Source: Cyanobacteria bacterium HKST-UBA02 (GTDB lineage Bacteria; Cyanobacteriota; Vampirovibrionia; Obscuribacterales; Obscuribacteraceae). Taken from it: a DNA stretch of 12,031 bases. Shown here piece after piece: positions 6,570 to 12,031 of this stretch; position 1 is the stretch's first letter, and each line of letters starts with the position of its first letter. The notes beneath the pieces were generated by a model. The model did not search any database, was not told the DNA's origin, and saw only the letters and a program-made list of their open reading frames with translations. Location: contig JAGQHH010000154.1 in the NCBI GenBank assembly GCA_020431945.1, positions 1-12,031 on the forward strand. The letters are read 5' to 3'. The position numbers and the translations under genes were made by a program.

Positions 6570-6614
6570 AACGGCACCGGCCGAAGCCCGCATAAGCTTT
6601 CCGATTCCCGATAA
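6570..6614 (+). pseudogene. Relic of the 3' end of a kinase-TPR gene (duplicate of 4728-4799)
   Basis: Read in frame this stretch gives NGTGRSPHKLSDSR and a TAA stop. The kinase gene ends with NGTGR, then a longer middle, then KLSGSR and TAA. The DNA matches are AACGGCACCGG (exact), AGCCCG (exact), AAGCTTTCCG (exact) and TCCCGATAAG (exact), with two changes between the last two blocks and a net loss of 27 bases (9 codons) in the middle. Upstream similarity fades within about 15 bases and downstream it stops one base after the stop codon. There is no start or remaining kinase domain, so it is a leftover, not a gene. The match is far too good for chance. What made it (decayed paralogue, or duplication during insertion of hipBA) is open. 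Confidence 0.8.
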
Positions 6615-6632
6615 GCTCGCTCCAGTTATACT
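6605..6632 (+). promoter_or_regulatory. Possible promoter of the metallopeptidase gene
   Basis: TATACT (6627-6632) is a good -10. A weak -35 (TTCCCG, 6605-6610) lies 16 bases upstream, inside the kinase relic. It is followed after 29 bases by the ATG at 6662. Only an eye-made match. Confidence 0.22.
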
Positions 6633-6661
6633 TGTAGCCAGCTTTCAGAGGGGTTTGCGGC

Positions 6662-7666
6662 ATGACCATGCGAGCCGTTTGCATAACATTATTGACCTGG
6701 CTGTTCGCGACATCAGTAACCCCGCCGGCATATGCCGGAGACTCCTCCGCCACGACGACAAACGTTCAAGCAAAAGACTCTCCACATCTCACCGACGTAG
6801 CCGGTGAATTCGTTTCCTTCTGGGACGAGACGAAGGATCTGCCGGATCAAGAGCGGGTCGAACTCTTTATCAAAAACATTGCCAGTAAGGCTCCGGACGT
6901 CTATGACAAGACGCTCTTTGCCTACTGGAGAGACGTCATGCATACCGATCGCAGCAAGCGGATCATCGAGCAGCTAAATGGATTCCCGAAGATCAGAGCG
7001 CGGTACGAGCAAGTCTATGCCGGGCTCTCGAAATCGATGCCACTATATCTCGAGAGATTTCAGAGGCACTTCCCGGACTTCCGCACTGAAGATGTGGACG
7101 TCTATATACTCCACAGCCTGGGCGGCTCGAACGGAGCAGCCAACTTGGTCGGCAACCGAACGGTATTCTATCTGGGAGTCGACATGATCGCTATTCACAA
7201 TAAGTATTCCGACCAGGAGCCCTTTTTCGACCATGAGTTCTTCCATGTCTATCATCTTCAGAAATACAAACTGAGCAAGCGACTTTACAGCCAGCTCTGG
7301 ATGGAGGGTCTGGCTACTTATGTGGCTAAAGAGCTAAACCCTGATGCGACTAATGAGGAGCTCATGATCAGTGATGATTTGATTTCTCAGACTAAAGCGA
7401 TTCTCCCCGAGTTGATTCCTGAATTAGCCGAAAATCTCGAGAAGACCGATAGCGATGGAAAGCTCCGATTCAAATACTTCAATATCGAGTCGAAAGACGC
7501 CAGGATTCCGCCCAGAGCCGGGTATTACGCCGGTTACCTGATACTCTCGGAGATCGCCAGGAACCATACGATCTCTGAAATGGCACGCTGGCAAGAAGAG
7601 CAAATCGTGCCAGCCATGCGGGATGCGCTGAAACATCTCGCTCACTGTAATCAGCCTGAGCCCTAA
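6662..7666 (+). CDS. Exported HEXXH zinc metallopeptidase-like protein (DUF2268-like)
   Basis: The 334-residue product begins with a signal peptide: short N-region MTMR, hydrophobic core (5-20) and a likely cut after PPAYA (residue 25). The core shows HEFFH (191-195), a zinc-binding HEXXH motif. WMEGLATY (213-220) follows 20 residues later, and its E215 is placed like the third ligand of gluzincin-type proteases. Residues 144-175 (VDVYILHSLGG... RTVFYLGVDM) resemble the region before HEXXH in predicted Zn-dependent proteases such as DUF2268. The family name is a tentative match. Protease activity is inferred from the motif and the substrate is unknown. GAGGGG lies 8 bases before ATG at 6662; a second ATG at 6668 is possible. 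The protein should act outside the cytoplasmic membrane, where the kinase's TPR domain also lies, but a link is only suggested by position. Confidence 0.85.
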   Translation: MTMRAVCITLLTWLFATSVTPPAYAGDSSATTTNVQAKDSPHLTDVAGEFVSFWDETKDLPDQERVELFIKNIASKAPDVYDKTLFAYWRDVMHTDRSKRIIEQLNGFPKIRARYEQVYAGLSKSMPLYLERFQRHFPDFRTEDVDVYILHSLGGSNGAANLVGNRTVFYLGVDMIAIHNKYSDQEPFFDHEFFHVYHLQKYKLSKRLYSQLWMEGLATYVAKELNPDATNEELMISDDLISQTKAILPELIPELAENLEKTDSDGKLRFKYFNIESKDARIPPRAGYYAGYLILSEIARNHTISEMARWQEEQIVPAMRDALKHLAHCNQPEP

Positions 7667-7754
7667 CAATTCGACATGGGCGCTGGAACGAGCTTCCCTC
7701 TGTCCTACGAGCAAAAGACTTGGTATCCTGCTCTAAAACTGGAGACCTATTCGC

Positions 7755-8291
7755 ATGTCTGAAAACAAGTATCTAGTGGTGAGCACCAGTCTCAATCCGG
7801 GCAGCCGCAGCCGCCTTCTCGCCAGAAAGACCCACGAGGCTCTCGACAAACTCGTCGGCGCCGACTGGATCGACTTGCAAGAGATCGAGCTTCCCTTCTG
7901 TGACGGTGACAAGGCGGGCGCCCATCCCAATGTCGCCAGGGTCAGACATTCGATCGAGTCTGCTGCCGGCATAATCATGGCGGTTCCCATCTACAACTAT
8001 GCCTCAGGAGCCGCCGCCAAGAACCTCATAGAACTGACCGGCCGAGCCTGGTCCGACAAAGTCGTGGGCTTCCTCTGTGCCGCCGGCGGCAAGTCGAGCT
8101 ATATGTCGATCATGAGCCTGGCCAATAGCCTCATGCTCGATTTCCGAACCATAGTCATTCCGGCCTTTGTCTACGCTGATGGTTCGTGCTTCGAAGGCGG
8201 GAAAATCGTTGACGAAGACGTCAACAGACGCGTGGGCGAGCTTGCCGAGAAGCTGACCCTGATTACCGGTGCCTTGAAAGCGAAAGCGTAA
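7755..8291 (+). CDS. NADPH-dependent FMN reductase-like flavoprotein
   Basis: The 178-residue protein matches the flavodoxin-like NADPH-dependent FMN reductase family in size and motifs. STSLNPGSRSRLLA (10-23) is the loop that binds the FMN phosphate. PIYNYASGAAAKNLIE (78-93) follows the strand AGIIMAVP and contacts the flavin, and CAAGGKSSYMS (108-118) is the third flavin loop. Members reduce FMN, quinones, azo compounds or metal ions with NAD(P)H in the cytosol; the natural substrate cannot be told here. ATG at 7755 has GGAG 10 bases upstream. The gene follows the metallopeptidase after 88 bases and converges on the DUF4256 gene, whose stop is 11 bases away. No clear terminator separates them. 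Confidence 0.88.
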   Translation: MSENKYLVVSTSLNPGSRSRLLARKTHEALDKLVGADWIDLQEIELPFCDGDKAGAHPNVARVRHSIESAAGIIMAVPIYNYASGAAAKNLIELTGRAWSDKVVGFLCAAGGKSSYMSIMSLANSLMLDFRTIVIPAFVYADGSCFEGGKIVDEDVNRRVGELAEKLTLITGALKAKA

Positions 8292-8302
8292 GACCCTAGA
8301 CC

Positions 8303-8875
8303 CTATACTCTGAGCACTCCACGAAAGCCCCGGGCGGCATAATATGATTCGGCGCCGTTGTGATAAACGAAAACCGCATCATAACGGCGATCGCAAAAGA
8401 GGGCTCCGCCGAGATGCCTTATCTCGACTGGTGTTTTCACCCAGCTCGATGTTTTCGCATCGAATTTGCCGAGGTTCTGCAAATCGCGATATTGCTCTTC
8501 GGTCAGCAATTCGATCCCCATCGAATCCGCCACTTCAACAGCACTACCAGCCGGTTTGTGTTGCTTCCTGGCCTCGAGGGCCGCACCGTCATAGCAGAGG
8601 CTGCGGCGACCGTCCGGGCTCTCTTTCGAGCAGTCGACGAAAACATACTCCCCGGATTTCTGGTCGAAAGAAACAACATCAGGCTCGCCGCCGGTGCCTT
8701 CCATCTCTTTCAATGACCTGAGCTTATCAGGACTCGATTCCAGTCGGCCGCGCACCTTCTCCCACTCGAGACCCTCATGACGAGCCATATTCTTCCCGAA
8801 CCTGGCTTCGAGAATCTCGAAAAGCTCTGTTGCTTCTTTAGGGGATAGACCGGCGCTAGTTTTAGGTTTGCTCAT
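8303..8875 (-). CDS. DUF4256 family protein
   Basis: The 190-residue protein matches DUF4256 along its whole length as I remember the family. It starts with a helical part (LFEILEARFGKNMARHEGLE, 18-37), followed by TGGEPDVV (61-68), DCSKESPDGRRSLCYD (81-96), EEQYRDLQ (126-133) and SSWVKTP (143-149). It ends in the very conserved GGALFCDRRYD (156-166) and FVYHNGAESYYAARGFRG (169-186). The function of the family is not known. I chose ATG at 8875, which has GGAG 4 bases upstream and leaves a family-like N-terminus; a frame extending to 8944 would add 23 basic residues inside the upstream gene. It overlaps the end of the upstream gene by 14 bases, suggesting coupled translation. No signal peptide is seen. 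Confidence 0.9.
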   Translation of the reverse strand: MSKPKTSAGLSPKEATELFEILEARFGKNMARHEGLEWEKVRGRLESSPDKLRSLKEMEGTGGEPDVVSFDQKSGEYVFVDCSKESPDGRRSLCYDGAALEARKQHKPAGSAVEVADSMGIELLTEEQYRDLQNLGKFDAKTSSWVKTPVEIRHLGGALFCDRRYDAVFVYHNGAESYYAARGFRGVLRV

Positions 8876-9404
8876 CGCGCTCCACTTCTTGGTCTTTGCC
8901 TTTCTTCGAGTTCCTAAGCGATCGATCGATTTCGTCACGGTCATACGGGTGAAGAAGGACTTTCACCGCTGTCTGCTTTTGCAGGCCCAGCTCGGCGACC
9001 TCCGACTCTGACAGCCTTTTGATTAAAGGCTCTCTCTCCGATATCACTTCGATAATACTGGTTTCGGAGGCGAGTACGAAGTGAGTAAAATCGTCAGGCG
9101 AGTCGAAAATGTACAGAAGGTCCTGATGCCACTTTGAGTTGATATGCCTTGAGGTATTGTAACGTGCATCAGGATCCGCATATCTAGATTCGAACGAGCT
9201 GGCATACCGCGATTCATCCGTATTCTTGAATGCAACAAAATTCTCGAAACAGATCTCGAAAAATTCAAGCGGGCCTGAGACTTCCCTTTTTTGAAGAAAA
9301 ATTCGCAGCTGGAGAGTATGATCGACGAACATATGACAGAACTCCACCGATAGAGCCGTTGCCAGCGGTGTATCCCATTCGATTGCAGTCTCACGCTCAG
9401 TCAA
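8862..9404 (-). CDS. Hypothetical protein (180 aa) between RND pump and DUF4256 genes
   Basis: The frame starts at TTG 9404, with CGGAG 8 bases upstream lying inside the last codons of the pump gene, and only three bases separate it from the pump's stop. The first in-frame ATG (9332, residue 25) lacks such a site. No signal peptide or membrane helix is visible. The middle has a duplicated motif, ESRYAS and ESRYAD followed by DARYN (64-82). A charged, Lys/Glu/Asp-rich tail (154-180) may be disordered. The middle segment KWHQDLLYIFDSPDDFTHFV (91-110) looks folded. I do not recognise the family. The tight spacing on both sides places it in an operon with the pump and DUF4256. Confidence 0.7.
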   Translation of the reverse strand: MTERETAIEWDTPLATALSVEFCHMFVDHTLQLRIFLQKREVSGPLEFFEICFENFVAFKNTDESRYASSFESRYADPDARYNTSRHINSKWHQDLLYIFDSPDDFTHFVLASETSIIEVISEREPLIKRLSESEVAELGLQKQTAVKVLLHPYDRDEIDRSLRNSKKGKDQEVERDEQT

Positions 9405-9407
9405 AGC

Positions 9408-12031
9408 TCAAACTCCGTGGATATGGTCGTCTTTGTTTATGAGCGAGTAAATCGTCGGAAGCACTATCAGTGTCAGGAAAGTGGCAGTCACCAGACCGCC
9501 CAGTACCACTGTGGCGAGCGGGCGCTGCACTTCGGCGCCGGTACCGGTGGACCAGATCTTCGGAAGCAAGCCCATGATCGCCACCAGCGCCGTCATCATC
9601 ACCGGGCGCAGACGCACCTTGGCACCTTCGATAGCGGCATGCTTGACCCGCAAACCCCGCTCCTGAAGCTGCATTATATAGCTCACCATGATCACGCCGT
9701 TCTGCACCGCCACACCGAACAGGGCGATAAAGCCGATGATCGCCGGCACCGACAGGGGCTGGTGCGAGATGAAGAGAGCCACCACTCCGCCCACCATGGC
9801 GAAGGGGACATTGAGCATGATCAACCCGGCGTTTTTCAATGAATTGAAAGAAGCGAAAAGCAGAATGAAGATCAGGAGGAGCACCACCGGCACCACTATG
9901 GCAAGACGACCCATGGCCCGTTGCTGGTTCTCGAACTGACCGCCCCAGACTATATGGTAGCCTTTCGGGATCTTCACCTTCTCATTGATGCGGGCCTGGC
10001 AGTCTTCCACGAAACCACCGAGATCGCGACCGCGTACATTGGCGAGAACCGCGGTGCGGCGCTGGCCGTCCTCTCTGTTGACCATCACCGTGCCCCGGGG
10101 CATGCTGATCTCAGCCAGGGCCTTGAGCGGCACCCGCGCCTCCCCGGAAGTTTCAACCGGTATGGATTCGATATCCGCGAGAGTGTCACGCAGACGATAG
10201 GGGAAGCGGACTAATAGACCGAAACGCTTGGTTCCCTCGATCACTTCGGTGACAACACGGCCTGCCACCGCCGTCTCGATGATCTCCTGGATATCGGCGA
10301 CATTGAGCCCGTAGCGCGCTATGACATCGCGATTGAGCTTGATATTGAGCTGGGGCAGGCCGAGGATATGCTCGCGTTGTATATCGGCGGCTCCCGGCAC
10401 GTCCTTGACGATGGACTCGATCTCCGAGGCGATAGCATCGATCCTCTCAAGATCGTCTCCGAAGACTTTGATCCCCAGATCGGCTTTGATACCGGCGATG
10501 AGATCGTCGATCATATCCCCGATGGGCTGGGAGAAGCTGTAGATGAGACCGGGAATATCATCGAGCTTCTCAGCCATGAGATTCACCAGCTCTTCTTTGT
10601 TATGGGTCGTGGTCCATTCGTTCTTGGGGATCAAGCCGACATAGATGTCGGCATTGTCCACACCCTCGAGATCTCCGCCCATGCCGGACCGTCCGATTCG
10701 AGAAACCACCACCTCGGTCTCGGGGAATTCTCTCATGGCCTTCTCGACTGCCGTGATAACCCGCATGGCCTCGACATGAGAGACGCTGGGGGCGAGCTTG
10801 GTGCGCAGTAGAATCGAGCCCTCATCGAGGGTGGGGATGAACTCGGATCCTAGAAAGGGCACCAGGCACAGGCTGAAGACCAGCATTGCCACGCAGATGG
10901 CGATGGTGAGCTTGGGATACTTCATGGAGAGATAGAGACCGGGGCTGCAAACACGCTTGCCTGCTCTGACGATGGGGCTCTGTCGCTCGACGATAGGCCC
11001 TTTCATGAACCAGAAGCAGAGGAGCGGGATAAGGGTCAGGGAGCAGAGAAGCGCTCCCACCAGAGCATAGATGAAAGTGAGAGCGAGGGGATGGAACATC
11101 CTCCCTTCCACGCCTTCGAGAGTGAACAGGGGAAGATAGACCGCCACGATAATAGCGATGGCGAATACGATCGGTCTGCCCACTTCCTGAGCAGCGTTGA
11201 GAACGATAGCCCAGCGATTCTCGGGCTTCTTTCCCCCATGACTGGCTTCCGCCAGATGGCGGAAGATATTCTCCACCATCACCACCCCGGCATCGACTAT
11301 GACACCGAAATCCACGGCGCCCAGGGTCATGAGGTTGGCGGAAAGTCCCGTGGCTTTCATGAGCATGAAGCTGAAAAGCAAGGACAGCGGGATGATCACA
11401 GATACGATCAAGGCGCTGGGAATATCGAGCAGAACGGCGAAGAGGACCACGATCACGAGACCGCCGCTGAATAGCAAGATCTCTTTCACCGTCTCGATGG
11501 TCATCTCCACCAGGTGGGTCTGGTCATAATACGGATGGATCGATACTCCCGATGGAAGCTCCCGGCGAATCTCGTTGATCCGCTCTTTGACGCGCTCCAC
11601 CACGGCTTTGCTGTTCACGCCTTTCCTGGTCAACACCATGCCGGTGACGGCTTCGCCGGTGCCATTGATGGAAGCCGAGCCCCGGCGGAAAGCCGGTCCG
11701 ATTATTACCTTCGAGACCTGTCCGACTTTCACCGGAACACCATCCACCTCTTTGAGGACGATATTCTCGATATCCCTGACCGTCTCGATCAGTCCCAGCC
11801 CCCGGATAATCACCTCTTCACCGCCGCGGACGATGAAATTGCCTCCGGCGTTGACATTGTTCGAAGCGAGAGCCTGGGAGACTTCTTTGAGAGTTATGCC
11901 ATAGCCCTTGAGCGCCGGAGGCGAGACCAGGACCTGGTATTGCTTGACGAAACCGCCATAGCTGACGATATTGCCGACCCCGGGCACAGCCCGAAGACGC
12001 CTGGCCACAAGCCAGTCCTGAATGGTGCGCA
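9408..12031 (-). CDS. czcA: CzcA/CusA-family heavy-metal RND efflux pump, N-terminus cut by window edge
   Basis: The frame stays open to the right edge and gives 873 visible residues of a protein that is usually about 1040, so roughly the first 160-170 residues are missing. The visible start (IQDWLVARRLRAVPGVG, then SYGGFVKQYQV) is a hallmark of CzcA/CusA porter domains. The fourth membrane helix carries DFGVIVDAGVVMVEN (bases about 11312 to 11268), with the two aspartates and glutamate used for proton coupling in metal RND pumps. The leading DFG resembles the divalent-cation (Zn, Co, Ni) group more than the Cu/Ag group. The end holds the conserved GTGAEVQRPLATVVLGGL and final helix, then a His/Asp tail (DDHIHGV). 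It works in the inner membrane as a trimer, with a membrane-fusion partner and outer-membrane channel that would lie beyond the right edge. The metal specificity is inferred from the helix motif only. Confidence 0.95.
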   Translation of the reverse strand, partial: RTIQDWLVARRLRAVPGVGNIVSYGGFVKQYQVLVSPPALKGYGITLKEVSQALASNNVNAGGNFIVRGGEEVIIRGLGLIETVRDIENIVLKEVDGVPVKVGQVSKVIIGPAFRRGSASINGTGEAVTGMVLTRKGVNSKAVVERVKERINEIRRELPSGVSIHPYYDQTHLVEMTIETVKEILLFSGGLVIVVLFAVLLDIPSALIVSVIIPLSLLFSFMLMKATGLSANLMTLGAVDFGVIVDAGVVMVENIFRHLAEASHGGKKPENRWAIVLNAAQEVGRPIVFAIAIIVAVYLPLFTLEGVEGRMFHPLALTFIYALVGALLCSLTLIPLLCFWFMKGPIVERQSPIVRAGKRVCSPGLYLSMKYPKLTIAICVAMLVFSLCLVPFLGSEFIPTLDEGSILLRTKLAPSVSHVEAMRVITAVEKAMREFPETEVVVSRIGRSGMGGDLEGVDNADIYVGLIPKNEWTTTHNKEELVNLMAEKLDDIPGLIYSFSQPIGDMIDDLIAGIKADLGIKVFGDDLERIDAIASEIESIVKDVPGAADIQREHILGLPQLNIKLNRDVIARYGLNVADIQEIIETAVAGRVVTEVIEGTKRFGLLVRFPYRLRDTLADIESIPVETSGEARVPLKALAEISMPRGTVMVNREDGQRRTAVLANVRGRDLGGFVEDCQARINEKVKIPKGYHIVWGGQFENQQRAMGRLAIVVPVVLLLIFILLFASFNSLKNAGLIMLNVPFAMVGGVVALFISHQPLSVPAIIGFIALFGVAVQNGVIMVSYIMQLQERGLRVKHAAIEGAKVRLRPVMMTALVAIMGLLPKIWSTGTGAEVQRPLATVVLGGLVTATFLTLIVLPTIYSLINKDDHIHGV

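Noticed and set aside
8344..8721. Plus-strand frames of 118-125 residues opposite the DUF4256 gene
   Set aside because: They mirror a strongly conserved family on the minus strand and have no motifs of their own.
8876..8944. N-terminal extension of the DUF4256 protein to 213 residues
   Set aside because: The extra basic 23 residues lie inside the upstream gene and are not part of the family as I know it. ATG at 8875 has its own ribosome site.
9417..9842. 141-residue and other plus-strand frames opposite the RND pump
   Set aside because: They are His/Arg/Gln-rich antisense shadows of the conserved pump coding sequence.

Overview
The window is chromosomal-type bacterial DNA of moderately high GC (judged by eye). 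It has short intergenic gaps, Shine-Dalgarno sites and several GTG or TTG starts. No rRNA, tRNA, CRISPR array, transposase or phage gene is visible. The combination of a PknB-type kinase fused to TPR repeats, a HipBA pair, a secreted zinc protease and a heavy-metal RND pump fits a free-living environmental bacterium. I would only guess at a lineage with many kinase-TPR proteins (for example Obscuribacterales-like Melainabacteria or a planctomycete); nothing here fixes the taxonomy.

Left part, 1-2793. On the minus strand are a secreted protein that runs off the left edge (1-779) and, just upstream of it, a PaaI-like hotdog thioesterase (856-1284). Positions 1285-1499 hold no gene but carry direct and inverted repeats. 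A probable 59-residue cysteine-containing protein (1500-1679, plus) follows. It converges on an unrecognised protein of about 363-368 residues (1687 to 2778 or 2793, minus).

Centre, 2794-7666. A divergent intergenic region leads into a membrane-anchored Ser/Thr kinase with a C-terminal TPR domain (2898-4799, plus). A hipBA toxin-antitoxin operon follows in convergent orientation (4810-6403, minus). Its AT-rich upstream region carries a 14-bp perfect palindrome and an 8-bp inverted repeat. Beyond it, at 6570-6614, is a degenerate in-frame copy of the last codons of the kinase gene, so hipBA sits between two copies of a kinase 3' end. This is the most unusual structure in the window. It suggests hipBA entered at, or replaced most of, a duplicated kinase gene. 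A secreted HEXXH metallopeptidase (6662-7666, plus) comes next.

Right part, 7755-12031. An NADPH-dependent FMN reductase-like flavoprotein (7755-8291, plus) converges on a three-gene minus-strand run: a CzcA-type RND metal efflux pump (9408 to beyond the right edge), an unrecognised 180-residue protein starting at TTG three bases after the pump's stop, and a DUF4256 protein overlapping that one by 14 bases. The spacing suggests translational coupling and one transcript from beyond the right edge.

Most of the well-identified genes belong to known families. The novelty candidates are the kinase-tail repeat bracketing hipBA, the coupled pump/orphan/DUF4256 run, the small Cys protein and the unassigned proteins.
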